Part shown: positions 55,247-64,000 of the stretch, in pieces
Position numbering within the stretch: position 1 is the first letter of the stretch
How the letters are laid out: the number at the start of each line of letters is the position of its first letter
Source: Flavobacterium crassostreae
Lineage (GTDB): Bacteria; Bacteroidota; Bacteroidia; Flavobacteriales; Flavobacteriaceae
DNA length: 64,000 nt
Assembly: GCF_001831475.1 (NCBI RefSeq)
Contig: NZ_CP017688.1
Location: forward strand, 434,001-498,000
Direction of reading: 5' to 3'
Position numbers and translations under genes: made by a program
The notes under the pieces: model-generated
What the model was told of the DNA's origin: nothing
Databases searched by the model: none
What the model saw: only the letters and a program-made list of their open reading frames with translations

Positions 55247-57343
55247 TTAGTAATTAAACTGTTTTCTATTGTCTTCAATAGTTGCATTATCTTTAAGTGC
55301 CGGCAATACTCTATTGGCATATCCAGCAGATTGCGATTTTAATTTAGATACATATGGTGTAAAATCTTTTAAAGCAACCGCTTTTAAGGTAGCCATATTT
55401 TTAACCACATATACTCCTGTATTGCCTTCAATTGGGGCAGAGATTTTATTTTTTGCTAAAGCAAAAGCAGTACCTACCACTTGAGCTTCTTGTCCAACTG
55501 CTCCTAATGTAGGATTGTCTAGAGTAACATCCGTTGCTTGCTGTACGCTTGCTCCTACCGTTTTGGCAATAGCCTCTAGGGAACTTCCTGTCATTTTTGC
55601 TTTTATGATTGCTGCTTTTTTCTTGTTTTTAAGGATTGACTCTACATAAGACCTTCCTTGTGTCACAGATACCAAACCAGAGTCATCAATGCTTTTTACA
55701 CGAGCAATTACATGCCCTACATTGGCAACTTCAAAACGTTTAACGGCACCTATTTCAGAATCTTTTTCGAAAGCCCATCTAACAATTGTTCTTTGGTTCC
55801 CAAGGGTTCCAAAGTTTTCTTGCATGGCAGATACTGTTACTGGGGCAGCAATAGTAAGTCCCATTTCTTTTGCTAGTTTCGCAAAATCTTTTTCGGCAGC
55901 TTCCATCTCAAATTTGGTAGATTGGGTAAAAATCCTGTCTGCTGTTGCCTCAGATGCTTCTACTTTCTGTGCTACTGTAGCCAACTTGATCCCATCTTGT
56001 TTATCTGTGATTTTTATAATATGAAAACCAAAATCTGTTTCTACTAAACCTATTTTGCCAATGCTGTTGTTAAAAACAAAATCATTAAATGGTTTTACCA
56101 TTTGGTTAGGTCCAAAGAAACCTAAATCCCCACCTTGTTGTGCCGAAGAATCATCGGAACTTGTAAAAGCCATCATTAAAAAACTGTCTGGATTAGCTGT
56201 AATTTGAGCAAATAATTCTTGTGCTTTTTCCTTGGCTTCTTCTTTGGTTCTTTGCTCTTTTTGGTTAGGCACCTTTGTTCCTTGGTAGCTAATCAAAATA
56301 TGACTTGCCTTTGCAATAACGCCTGCTTTTTTACCCATAGACTTAGATATACAGTAATATTTTCCGTACATATAAGGCCCATAAACTTCGCCAGGAGCTA
56401 AATTAAATAATTTATCTGCATCTATAGCTGGTAAGTCTTTTTTGGCTACATAGGTAGAATCAAAGGCTACATCTGAATTAGTATTTACAAATTCAATCGT
56501 ATTCTTTGCTGTTTTAAATCCAGACAAAGTATCGTTTTTGTTGGTCTCTTGATTGTAAACTACGCTTCCGTTCAAAAGGCCTGTAATTTTAGTTTTAACT
56601 TCTTCTACGTCTTGTTTAGAGGCTTTGTCTTCTATTAAAACGTATTCAATTTCACGAGATTCATCTGCTTTAAATTTTTTCTCGTTTTTCTTCATATAGG
56701 CTACAACTTCATCATCTGTAATTTTTACATCACTGTCTTTAACGGTAGAATACAATCCAGCAACATATGCAAAACTAACTTTGTCAGCCTCCATTTGGTA
56801 TTGTAGTTTTCCTTCGGCTTGTGTAGTATATACTGCTGCTTTAATTAAGGTATTGTAAATTTGATACTTTGCATTTAACTCGGCATCTTTTTCTCTTTCT
56901 TTTAAAAATGGTGCTTGTGCAGGATTGGTTTTAAAATATTCCTTAAACTTAGCCAAATCAAAAATACCCGCAGCATTTAGAAACAAAGGGTTTTGCCCAA
57001 TATTTTGATCTGCTTTTAACACCTCCAAAATATGTTTTTCGCCAACTCTTAAACCTAGTTTATCAAATTCTGCAGTTAATAATGCTACCGAAACCTCTTG
57101 GTCCCAAACTTTATTGGCTGCAGCGGTTGACGAAATTCCTTCGCCACTTTTTTCAACATTACTTACCTTAAGTCTAAAGTCTTCAAATGAAACACCATTT
57201 CCATTAATACTTCCTACGTCTTTTGATGTACTGTCAAAACTACCGCTTTTGAATAAATCACCGATGATAAATGCAAATAAACCTAATGCTATAACTGCAA
57301 TCATTAAAGCGGAACGTTGTCTAATTTTTGATAAAACTGCCAT
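55247..57343 (-). CDS. PpiD/SurA-like periplasmic peptidyl-prolyl isomerase
   Basis: 698 residues. A single N-terminal anchor helix (about 12-31) precedes a SurA_N-like chaperone segment (about 50-200) and one PpiC rotamase domain (about 341-445; AKASHILISYQGT, QQGGDLGFFGPNQMVKPFNDFVF, VETDFGFHIIKI). A second, more divergent helical domain follows to the end. Periplasm-facing folding factor at the inner membrane. Last gene of the coaX-lptC operon. Confidence 0.92.
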   Translation of the reverse strand: MAVLSKIRQRSALMIAVIALGLFAFIIGDLFKSGSFDSTSKDVGSINGNGVSFEDFRLKVSNVEKSGEGISSTAAANKVWDQEVSVALLTAEFDKLGLRVGEKHILEVLKADQNIGQNPLFLNAAGIFDLAKFKEYFKTNPAQAPFLKEREKDAELNAKYQIYNTLIKAAVYTTQAEGKLQYQMEADKVSFAYVAGLYSTVKDSDVKITDDEVVAYMKKNEKKFKADESREIEYVLIEDKASKQDVEEVKTKITGLLNGSVVYNQETNKNDTLSGFKTAKNTIEFVNTNSDVAFDSTYVAKKDLPAIDADKLFNLAPGEVYGPYMYGKYYCISKSMGKKAGVIAKASHILISYQGTKVPNQKEQRTKEEAKEKAQELFAQITANPDSFLMMAFTSSDDSSAQQGGDLGFFGPNQMVKPFNDFVFNNSIGKIGLVETDFGFHIIKITDKQDGIKLATVAQKVEASEATADRIFTQSTKFEMEAAEKDFAKLAKEMGLTIAAPVTVSAMQENFGTLGNQRTIVRWAFEKDSEIGAVKRFEVANVGHVIARVKSIDDSGLVSVTQGRSYVESILKNKKKAAIIKAKMTGSSLEAIAKTVGASVQQATDVTLDNPTLGAVGQEAQVVGTAFALAKNKISAPIEGNTGVYVVKNMATLKAVALKDFTPYVSKLKSQSAGYANRVLPALKDNATIEDNRKQFNY

Positions 57344-57433
57344 TTGTTATTGTTGTTAATTTTATATTCAGTTTGCGAAAATACAATTATCTAAGTAATA
57401 ATTATACTAGTAGGGTTTTATTTTACAAAAAAA

Positions 57434-58693
57434 TTACTCTTTAACGGTTAATTTAACTAATTCAATTTTTTTGTTTGTGGCTTCTTCTATTTGAAAATGA
57501 TAATTCCCGATGGTGATTTCTTCGCCAACAAGAGGTATTTCTTTGGTAAAATCTACAATGAAACCTCCTAATGTTCCGTAAGAATCACTCTCCGGAATTG
57601 CTAATTTGTAGGTCTGGTTTAAGTATTCTACATCAAAACGGGCAGAAAAAACATAATTATCCTCTGCCAACACCTGTTCTATTAAGGCTTCGTCGGAATC
57701 GTGTTCGTCCTCAATTTCGCCAAAGAGTTCTTCTACTATATCCTCAATGGTTACTATCCCTGAGGTTCCGCCATATTCGTCCAGTACTACGGCTACACTT
57801 TTTCTTTTTTTGGTCAGCAAGCTCATCACGTCTTTTATAAAAACTGTCTCCGGAACAAACTCCACCGGAATTATAATAGACTGTATGGTTTTTGGTTTTT
57901 TGAACAAATCAAAAGAATGCACATAGCCCAAAATATCGTCCAACGAATTTTGATAAATCAATACCTTGGAATAGCCCGTTTCAATAAATAAAGCTTTTAA
58001 TTCTTCTACGGTTTCAAAGATATCCATGGCAACAATTTCGGTACGAGGACTCATCACGTCCCTGGCTTTTACACTCGAAAAATCTAACGCATTTTGAAAC
58101 ATTTGAATTTCAGAATCCACCTCATCTTCATCTTCAACAGAACTCATTTGCTCCGTAATGTAATCTCCAAGTTCTATTTTACTAAAAAACAAAGGAATTT
58201 GATCGCCATCTGTTCTAAAAAATTTTTTTAAAACAAAATCCGAAACCCAGATAAAAAAGGTAGAAATAAAGTAAAAAAGCTGGTAAAAAAAATAGGCAGG
58301 AATAGCAAAAACCTTAATCAAAACATTGGCATAGATTTGAAAAAAAACTTTTGGTAAAAACTCCGCCGTCAACAAAACCACCATGGTAGACAAAATGGTC
58401 TGGAGCAGCAAGTTAGAAAAGTCCGAAAAATTGTACGCCAAAGAATCCATCCAACGCATTAACAATTCGCCCATAAAGAACCCATAAACCACTAAGGCAA
58501 TATTGTTGCCAATAAGCATTGCTGCTATAAATTTGGAGGGTTTTTCGGTAAGTTTTGTCAGTATTTTGGACAGAAAATTATCTTGTTTTTTTTCAATCTC
58601 AAGATAAATTTTATTGGACGAAATAAATGCAATCTCCATTCCTGAAAAAAAAGCACTCAGTATTAAGCATAGTATAATAATGCTAATTTCCAT
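57434..58693 (-). CDS. CNNM/CBS-domain transporter-like protein (HlyC/CorC family)
   Basis: 419 residues. The CNNM membrane domain (about 1-180; three to four helices, LSAFFSGMEIAFISSNK) is followed by two CBS domains (about 205-320; VMSPRTEIVAMDI, VVLDEYGGTSGIVTIEDIVEELFGEIEDE) and a CorC_HlyC domain (about 335-415). Proposed role is cation (Mg/Co) export; 'hemolysin' is only a historical label. Confidence 0.92.
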   Translation of the reverse strand: MEISIIILCLILSAFFSGMEIAFISSNKIYLEIEKKQDNFLSKILTKLTEKPSKFIAAMLIGNNIALVVYGFFMGELLMRWMDSLAYNFSDFSNLLLQTILSTMVVLLTAEFLPKVFFQIYANVLIKVFAIPAYFFYQLFYFISTFFIWVSDFVLKKFFRTDGDQIPLFFSKIELGDYITEQMSSVEDEDEVDSEIQMFQNALDFSSVKARDVMSPRTEIVAMDIFETVEELKALFIETGYSKVLIYQNSLDDILGYVHSFDLFKKPKTIQSIIIPVEFVPETVFIKDVMSLLTKKRKSVAVVLDEYGGTSGIVTIEDIVEELFGEIEDEHDSDEALIEQVLAEDNYVFSARFDVEYLNQTYKLAIPESDSYGTLGGFIVDFTKEIPLVGEEITIGNYHFQIEEATNKKIELVKLTVKE

Positions 58694-58696
58694 AAA

Positions 58697-58891
58697 CTAG
58701 GATTTTTTGTTGCGATCTTCCATCCTTTTGGCAAATTTTCTTCTAAAGAAAAACATAAAAATAGCCAACCCTGCTATTAGCAAGCTCAACAATGGCGTTG
58801 CTAAAGGATCGTTCCATTTCATTACACTATCATAAACAAAATAGCATGCAAAAATAAGGTAAATATATGGGGTAAATTTCATGTAGCTCAT
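58697..58891 (-). CDS. Small two-helix membrane protein
   Basis: 64 residues (or 61 from the ATG at 58882). Two hydrophobic segments (about 8-24 and 34-50) and a basic tail (RRKFAKRMEDRNKKS). Packed between lptC (21 bp) and the CNNM gene (3 bp), so it is a real operon member. No family recognised. Confidence 0.75.
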   Translation of the reverse strand: MSYMKFTPYIYLIFACYFVYDSVMKWNDPLATPLLSLLIAGLAIFMFFFRRKFAKRMEDRNKKS

Positions 58892-58912
58892 ACTGGTGTT
58901 TTTTTGGTTTTT

Positions 58913-59467
58913 TTATTCTGCTGACTCAATTGCAGCGGTTATTTTTTGGGAACGTACTACTTTAAAGTCTCTACTAAAATCAATTCCTTGACCATTAGAA
59001 ACTCCTTTTGCATCCGTAAATTTAAATTTTTTTTCTGTAAAAAACCATTCGTTCTTTTGGTCATAATACAATTGCTCGGTCTCTAACAACTGCCCTTTTT
59101 CGGTGGCTATTTTTACTTTTCCTTGTAGGTCAATAATTCCAGTTTGTTTGTAAGATACGGCATATCTGGCCGTAACTCTAGTCTTGGATGCATTGGCGTC
59201 ATAAAAAGTAACATCTATCCCTTTAGGAAACTCGGTAAAAGGAAAATCTACCGTGGCAAAGTCAAGCATTTTGGGACTTATCAAGACTACCTTAACCAAT
59301 CCAGAATCGGTGTATTTTAAATTTACATTATCGGCATCGCCGTTAGGGGTAAATTCAGTAAAATTAATTTTTTGTACTTCTTTAAAATTACTCTCACACC
59401 CAAAAAACAGAGTCACAGCTATTGCCGTGACTACAGGTACTATTTTGTATTTTTTAGATAAAATCAT
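58913..59467 (-). CDS. lptC: LPS export periplasmic protein LptC
   Basis: 184 residues. N-terminal hydrophobic segment with FFGCES, a lipobox-like Cys24, then the OstA/LptC beta-jellyroll (FPKGIDVTFYDANASKTRVTARYAV, GQLLETEQLYYDQKNEWFFTEKKFKF). It bridges LptBFG to LptA in LPS transport. The possible lipid anchor instead of a transmembrane helix differs from E. coli LptC. Confidence 0.85.
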   Translation of the reverse strand: MILSKKYKIVPVVTAIAVTLFFGCESNFKEVQKINFTEFTPNGDADNVNLKYTDSGLVKVVLISPKMLDFATVDFPFTEFPKGIDVTFYDANASKTRVTARYAVSYKQTGIIDLQGKVKIATEKGQLLETEQLYYDQKNEWFFTEKKFKFTDAKGVSNGQGIDFSRDFKVVRSQKITAAIESAE

Positions 59468-59505
59468 TTATAGATAAGGGCTCAGAGTTATAATAATTAC
59501 CAATA

Positions 59506-60756
59506 CTAATCAAATTTTCGTTTTTGAAACCACTTATCATTAAAGGAAAGCCCAACACTAATATTGGCGTAATCCTCACGCACCAAACCAGCTGCGGCTG
59601 TACCTCTTCTGCCTAATTCTAATCCTACATTAACATTGGAGAAGCTTCCGGTAATTGGCATTCCAACTCCTACGGTTATTGCCATGTCGTTTATAGATTT
59701 GGAGTTAACCATTAGGCCTGTTTTTTCGTATCTAAAACCTCCTCGGTAAACAATTCGTTCGAGATAGTTATTAAAAGAGGCATAATTAGGAATAAAATAC
59801 CCTCCTAGACTTATACTACCATAACGACCATACCCAACATTATCGACTGCATTGTACGTATTGGCCTCTGCGGTTGCTTTTTGATACGCAACTTTTCCGC
59901 CAACGAGCCATTTTCTGGACTCTCCAACACCTGCGCTTAAAGACAACTTACTAGGGAATGTTAGTTTTTTCTCTGTTTTTTCTTCCAGCAAAACATCTAC
60001 CACTGTGGTATCAAAAGCATAATTATAAAATACCGTAGCAATATTGCGGGTGTTCTTAGAATTTAACGTGCTTTCTAAACTATAATTTATACTGCTATAA
60101 AAGTTTAATTTTGGGGTGATTTTTCTTTTATACATTGCGCCTAGATTAAAATTTACTCCAGACAAAGTAGAAGTACTTAATTCTCTAGAACCCAAAGTCA
60201 CTCCAGTTATGTACTCTAGATTATTGGTTTTTATAGTTCCAAAATTATAATTAACATCAGCACCTACATTAAAATTAGGCGTTATTTTATAAGCCGCACC
60301 TACAAATGCCTTATTCAAACCTCCAGAACCGTTGTATCTGCTGTTATTCTGATCCGCTACAGAGGCCAAAGATTGTATTTTGTAGCCAACCGACGAATAG
60401 GGAACCAAACCAAAACCTACACCTAATTTTCCTAAAGGCAATCCTACGGCAAGATAATCTAGAGTAGTTCTGCTTGCTTTTTCTTCCTTGGAGTTAGATT
60501 GCAGTTTTGTACCGTTATAGGTTGCTCCAACGGTAAAACTTGTCAATGCTAGATTGGCAAAACTGGCAGGATTTTCTAAATTAATATGGATACTATCTTG
60601 CTCTACTGCAACTCCAGCCATGGAACGGTTCTCTACTGTCCCTTTAAACATTAGCTCTCCTATACCATAAAATGAATACGGAGAAGAAGCGCTTTCTTGA
60701 GCAAAGGAAACTAGTGTAAAAAGCAAACAAGCGCTTAGTATAATTTTTTTAATCAT
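59506..60756 (-). CDS. Outer-membrane protein of unknown function (FadL-like pattern)
   Basis: 416 residues. Signal peptide about 1-19 (...TLVSFAQ). N-terminal SPYSFYGIGELMFKGTVENRSMAG, NPASFANLALTSF, then many amphipathic strands (GVGFGLVPYSSVGYKI, NVGADVNYNFG), ending NDKWFQKRKFD. The NPAS/A-rich start resembles FadL-type hydrocarbon channels and PorV-like barrels; I do not assign either. Overlaps coaX by 8 bp and precedes lptC, so it may be an envelope export or biogenesis component. Confidence 0.75.
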   Translation of the reverse strand: MIKKIILSACLLFTLVSFAQESASSPYSFYGIGELMFKGTVENRSMAGVAVEQDSIHINLENPASFANLALTSFTVGATYNGTKLQSNSKEEKASRTTLDYLAVGLPLGKLGVGFGLVPYSSVGYKIQSLASVADQNNSRYNGSGGLNKAFVGAAYKITPNFNVGADVNYNFGTIKTNNLEYITGVTLGSRELSTSTLSGVNFNLGAMYKRKITPKLNFYSSINYSLESTLNSKNTRNIATVFYNYAFDTTVVDVLLEEKTEKKLTFPSKLSLSAGVGESRKWLVGGKVAYQKATAEANTYNAVDNVGYGRYGSISLGGYFIPNYASFNNYLERIVYRGGFRYEKTGLMVNSKSINDMAITVGVGMPITGSFSNVNVGLELGRRGTAAAGLVREDYANISVGLSFNDKWFQKRKFD

Positions 60757-61483
60757 TTTTGATTTTATATTGAAATGTTTGGTACAAACTCTCTAAAAGA
60801 AAATTTGAATTGGCAAATATGGTATTTTTTAATCGTTTAGCCAAAAATTCTGTATCGCCACCCGTTAAAATTATTATAAAATTTGAATCAAGTGCCTTAT
60901 ATTCTGCAATAAATCCATCTATTTCATAGACCAATCCATTTACCACTCCAGAATGGATAGAAGAGTCTGTGGTAGTACCCACAAAACCATCTGGATCTGA
61001 CAAGCTGAGCAAGGGTAGTTGGGAGGTATGCTGGTGCAATGCTTGGTACCGCAAACGCAAACCTGGAGATATAGCACCACCCAAATAATTGTCTTGAGCA
61101 TCAATAAAATCGTAGGTAATACAGGTTCCGGCATCAATCACCAATCGGTTTTGACCCGGAAATTGCAACGTAGCTCCAGAGGCCAACACCATCCGATCTA
61201 TGCCTAGCGTTTGTGGCGAGGCATAGTGGTTGTTAAAAGGAAAGTGATCTGTTCTGGAAATAAAGAAAACAGCAACACCATTTGCAGCGTCCAAAAAGGC
61301 TTCTTTGGGCGTATGGACCACCGAAGCAACTACAATAGCGTGTATTTTGGGAAAACGAACCAATAATTCTGTAATTTTTTTTGAAAGTTCTTTTGTCTCA
61401 AAAACAAACCACTCCAGAACACTATCTTGCTCAAATACAGCTGCTTTAGCCCTGGTATTCCCTACATCAATTATCAAAATCAT
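60749..61483 (-). CDS. coaX: Type III pantothenate kinase
   Basis: 244 residues from ATG 61483; a further in-frame start 31 codons upstream is rejected because it crosses the promoter. ILIIDVGNTRAKAAVFE (ASKHA phosphate loop), TLGIDRMVLASGA, LVIDAGTCITYDFID and LGGAISPGLRLRYQAL are typical. First step of CoA synthesis. First gene of the six-gene envelope operon, reading away from tRNA-Phe. Confidence 0.95.
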   Translation of the reverse strand: MILIIDVGNTRAKAAVFEQDSVLEWFVFETKELSKKITELLVRFPKIHAIVVASVVHTPKEAFLDAANGVAVFFISRTDHFPFNNHYASPQTLGIDRMVLASGATLQFPGQNRLVIDAGTCITYDFIDAQDNYLGGAISPGLRLRYQALHQHTSQLPLLSLSDPDGFVGTTTDSSIHSGVVNGLVYEIDGFIAEYKALDSNFIIILTGGDTEFLAKRLKNTIFANSNFLLESLYQTFQYKIKND

Positions 61484-61503
61484 ATACTGCTTTTTGTATC
61501 TTG

Positions 61504-61511
61504 CGAAGGTA
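61504..61511 (-). promoter_or_regulatory. coaX promoter -7 box
   Basis: Minus-strand TACCTTCG, a known C-variant of TAnnTTTG, 21 nt before the coaX ATG. Confidence 0.5.
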
Positions 61512-61559
61512 AGCATAGATTTTTTTTTAAAAAAGCATTGTGTAAACAAAAAAACATTA

Positions 61560-61567
61560 TATATTTG
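61560..61567 (+). promoter_or_regulatory. tRNA-Phe promoter -7 box
   Basis: TATATTTG, 17 nt before the tRNA; divergent from the coaX box. Confidence 0.6.
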
Positions 61568-61583
61568 CAACCGCAATAAGCAA

Positions 61584-61656
61584 GGTACCTTAGCTCAGAT
61601 GGTAGAGCAATGGACTGAAAATCCATGTGTCCCTGGTTCGATCCCTGGAGGTACCA
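61584..61656 (+). tRNA. tRNA-Phe (GAA)
   Basis: Acceptor ends GGTACCT/AGGTACC pair. D-arm GCTCAGATGGTAGAGC, anticodon stem ATGGA/TCCAT with loop CTGAAAA (anticodon GAA), and T-arm CCCTGGTTCGATCCCTGG. 73 nt with discriminator A; CCA is not encoded. Confidence 0.97.
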
Positions 61657-61661
61657 CAAAC

Positions 61662-61692
61662 AAGGCTGTTCTTAAAAGAACAGCCTTTTTTG
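61662..61692 (+). terminator. tRNA-Phe terminator
   Basis: AAGGCTGTTCTT and AAGAACAGCCTT with a 2-nt loop and a T-run. Confidence 0.93.
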
Positions 61693-62057
61693 CTTTTTAA
61701 AACCAACGTCGAACGCCAAACCACTGCCCATAACGTATTCTAAAAGCCATTTGCATTTAGCACCAATTCTATACAATGGGTGCTTTTTAATTTTAATTAC
61801 CTTTGTCCAAAAAAGCAATAGCATGCTAACAATTGTTCCTCGGGCTGCCAACCCAAATAACACATTGTTTGGTTTTCAAAAAAGCAACCAATCCCCGAAC
61901 AAGTAGCTACCAAAAACAGAAAACACAACAATAAAAACTTCTGTTTTTTGCTTAAAACCGAAGACATAATCCGACTAAAAAGCGACCATCCAGAACCAAT
62001 CCTTTGCGATTAGCCCGACAGATTGCCGCTTTTGCTTAAAGCAAAAATAACAAAAAC
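61693..62057. other. Gene-free stretch upstream of the flavoprotein
   Basis: 365 bases without a believable ORF (a 63-codon minus ORF from 61863 has no recognisable features). It contains a second hairpin, AGCACC/GGTGCT plus TTTTT (61759-61788, plus strand), and a TACCTTTG box at 61798-61805, 253 nt before the next ATG. If that box is active, the flavoprotein mRNA has a long leader or there is an unseen small transcript. Confidence 0.4.
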
Positions 62058-63275
62058 ATGAATCACGATTTTAACATTCTAATAGTAGGCGGTGGTGCAG
62101 CAGGATTTTTTACAGCCATTAATCTGGTAGAAAAAAATCCAAAACTAAAAGTAGCCATACTAGAGCGCGGTGCCGATGTATTGCAAAAAGTACGCATCTC
62201 TGGAGGCGGGCGTTGCAATGTAACTCATGCATGCTTTGAACCTAATGAATTGGTACGCTTTTATCCTCGTGGTGAGAAAGAACTCCGCGGCCCCTTTCAT
62301 CAATTTTGCTCAGGAGACACTATGGAATGGTTTGAAAAACATGGCGTAGCACTAAAAATTGAAGACGACGGAAGAATGTTTCCGGTTTCTAACTCCTCCC
62401 AATCTATTATTGATTGTTTTTTAGAAGCCACTCAAAAACTAGGCATCAAAATCCTGACTGGACAAAGCGCGCAATCCATATTTAAAAAAGACGAGCTCTG
62501 GAAGATAGAAACCCAGTCCGAAAATTATATCGCCGAAAAATTAATCCTAGCCACCGGAAGCAACCCAAAAATATGGGAAATGCTACAAACCTACGGTCAT
62601 GGCATTGTAAATCCAGTTCCTTCTTTGTTTACCTTTAATATCAAAGATCCCAGAATTAAAGACTTGCCTGGCATTGCTACACTAGCTACCGTAAAAGTAA
62701 AAAACAGCAAACTCGAATCTACTGGTCCGCTATTAATCACCCATTGGGGAATGAGTGGCCCTGCGGTTTTAAAATTATCGGCTTGGGGAGCCCGGATTTT
62801 GCACGACCAAAAGTATCAGTTTGCCATTAATGTAAATTGGCTAAACAACGTTACGGCCACAGATGCCGATAAAAAGCTAAAAGAAATCAAACAAGAACAC
62901 GCCAAGAAAATCGTTTCTAAAAAATCCCCCTTTGAATTACCTAATCGTTTGTGGGAAAACCTAGTGCTGGCAGCCAAAATTCCGGCCGAAACCAAATGGG
63001 CAGACATCTCTAAAGCACAACTACAGGATTTGTCCCAAGAGCTAACTAATGGAACCTTTCAGGTCAACGGAAAAAGCACCTTTAAAGAAGAGTTTGTTAC
63101 CGCTGGCGGAATAGATTTAAAAGAAATTAATTTTAAAACCATGGAAAGCAAACTGCATTCTAACCTTTATTTTGCTGGCGAAATTGTCAATATTGATGCC
63201 ATTACAGGAGGATTCAATTTTCAAAATGCATGGACTAGCGGATTTATTGTAGCAAACGGAATTGCAAATAGTTAG
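62058..63275 (+). CDS. HI0933/YhiN-like FAD-dependent oxidoreductase
   Basis: 405 residues. FAD Rossmann loop LIVGGGAAGFFTAI (about 8-21), then ERGADVLQKVRISGGGRCNVTH, RMFPVSNSSQSI, KLILATGS and a C-terminal AGEIVNIDAITGGFNFQNAW that closes the FAD site. Substrate unknown. Start fits the family. Confidence 0.92.
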   Translation: MNHDFNILIVGGGAAGFFTAINLVEKNPKLKVAILERGADVLQKVRISGGGRCNVTHACFEPNELVRFYPRGEKELRGPFHQFCSGDTMEWFEKHGVALKIEDDGRMFPVSNSSQSIIDCFLEATQKLGIKILTGQSAQSIFKKDELWKIETQSENYIAEKLILATGSNPKIWEMLQTYGHGIVNPVPSLFTFNIKDPRIKDLPGIATLATVKVKNSKLESTGPLLITHWGMSGPAVLKLSAWGARILHDQKYQFAINVNWLNNVTATDADKKLKEIKQEHAKKIVSKKSPFELPNRLWENLVLAAKIPAETKWADISKAQLQDLSQELTNGTFQVNGKSTFKEEFVTAGGIDLKEINFKTMESKLHSNLYFAGEIVNIDAITGGFNFQNAWTSGFIVANGIANS

Positions 63276-63361
63276 GATTAATTAACAGTCTTTTGCAGAT
63301 TTACTAAGTTTTCATTAAGAAAATCCTAATACCTTTACTATCCAGTTATTAGATGCTACTT

Positions 63362-64000
63362 ATGAAACTAAAATTACTGCTTTTTTTGCTGTTTTCTTGT
63401 GTGTATGCTGGTTTTTCGCAAATTATACACGGAAAAGTAAGCTGCGCAATGTATCCCGTTTTTAACGCCGAAGTCATTAATGCCAACACCAAAGTGCTTG
63501 CCACTACCGATACGCAAGGCAAATTTAGCATTGCTGCAAAAACTGGCGACGTGCTTGTTTTTATATCCAAAGAACACTACCTAAAAAAGAGCAGCGTGAA
63601 CCCTAACCTATTTACAAACGGAGAATGGGTTGTTGAATTGATTTTAAAGGCAGAAGAACTGAAAGAAGTACTCATTACTAATATGCCATCTATAAAACTA
63701 AGCACCAACACTACATACGAACAAACCAAAATAGACCAATATGCTTTAGAGAAAAGAGCAACCACTCCAAAAGTACTAGGAGTGTATACTGGCGAGTTAG
63801 AAAACAGTCCGAATCTTCAACGAATTGCCGGAATGCTTGTAGGTTTATTTACCAAAGAAAAAGAACCCATCAAAAAAGAAGCTCCTCCAATTCTATTCAA
63901 AGATTTAGCAAAATCCAGTTGCAAAGAGTCGTATTTTTTAGAAGAATTGCAACTCAAACCAGATCAAATAGATTTGTTTCTGGAATTTTGTGATGCCGAC
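63362..64000 (+). CDS. CarboxypepD-regulatory-like secreted protein (3' end outside window)
   Basis: 213 codons visible. Signal peptide (MKLKLLLFLLFSCVYAGFS, then QIIHGKV). The regulatory-like beta-sandwich follows at about 23-95 (VFNAEVINANTKVLATTDTQGKFSIAAKTGDVLVFIS, ELKEVLIT). The rest is unrecognised so far. An alternative ATG lies three codons upstream (63353). This domain often precedes outer-membrane barrels or TonB-linked proteins; the rest is not visible. Confidence 0.75.
   Translation, partial: MKLKLLLFLLFSCVYAGFSQIIHGKVSCAMYPVFNAEVINANTKVLATTDTQGKFSIAAKTGDVLVFISKEHYLKKSSVNPNLFTNGEWVVELILKAEELKEVLITNMPSIKLSTNTTYEQTKIDQYALEKRATTPKVLGVYTGELENSPNLQRIAGMLVGLFTKEKEPIKKEAPPILFKDLAKSSCKESYFLEELQLKPDQIDLFLEFCDAD

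Noticed and set aside
57434..58693. True hemolysin
   Set aside because: The CNNM-CBS-CorC architecture indicates a cation transport protein; the hemolysin name is historical.
61672..61863. 63-codon minus ORF after tRNA-Phe
   Set aside because: It spans the tRNA terminator and a second hairpin, and shows no recognisable features.

Overview
The window looks like chromosomal DNA of a Flavobacterium-type Bacteroidota. It is AT-rich and shows almost no Shine-Dalgarno sequences. It has repeated TAnnTTTG promoter boxes. Its gene set is lineage-typical: a PorT/SprT type IX secretion protein, DUF5686 and DUF4153 proteins, a GYDIA-family GHMP kinase beside a class II HMG-CoA reductase, a short LptC, and a MetX-aspartokinase fusion. 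I see no phage, insertion sequence, CRISPR array, rRNA or obvious foreign island. Almost every gene is an intact core or lineage-core gene. No defence-type or biosynthetic gene cluster is visible. The least explained signals are in non-coding DNA.

Layout. 1-5.4 kb is a methionine/SAM block: a MetX-ThrA fusion (partial, minus) behind a SAM-I riboswitch, a small unknown gene, metY behind a leader with a terminator, and metK (plus) behind a leader that folds on paper into a multi-branched RNA. 5.5-12.8 kb holds a DUF4153 membrane protein, a small porin-like protein, an unknown secreted protein coupled to a deoxynucleoside kinase, pyrophosphatase, and a DUF5686 outer-membrane protein. 12.9-16.7 kb holds pdhB, etfBA and a bifunctional nuclease. 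16.8-19 kb is the thyA/folA folate-dTMP group with a solo CBM48 protein and a 2TM protein. 19-26.4 kb holds ubiE-porT, a TrmH methyltransferase, a TamA/BamA-like lipoprotein barrel, fbaA and accD. 26.5-35.2 kb holds a MacB-type permease, purH, and the mreBCD-pbp2-rodA elongasome operon.

35.2-44.4 kb holds a secreted nuclease, an Opp/Dpp-type permease and the Prc protease on minus, then surE, a small membrane protein, lpxB, a NlpC/P60 lipoprotein and comEC on plus. 44.4-52.2 kb is a minus-strand protein and peptide-use group: two thioredoxin-like secreted proteins (one without its CxxC), three tandem POT peptide transporters and a DPP-IV-type S9 peptidase. 52.9-55.2 kb holds the mevalonate-pathway pair. 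55.2-61.5 kb is a minus envelope operon: coaX, an outer-membrane protein, lptC, a small membrane protein, a CNNM/CBS protein and a PpiD-like isomerase. tRNA-Phe, a YhiN-like flavoprotein and a truncated CarboxypepD-regulatory protein close the window.

The main items for follow-up are these. (1) The metK leader is predicted to form a closing helix with three perfect inner hairpins and does not resemble the SAM-I riboswitch 2.4 kb away. (2) Two about 76-nt intergenic elements at 10.3 and 14.0 kb are homologous and show compensatory base changes, so they are very likely structured RNAs. (3) The metY leader has a 13-codon ORF ending exactly at its terminator stem. Coordinates, motifs and pairings were read by eye. 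Family assignments rest on recognised sequence patterns, not on a search.
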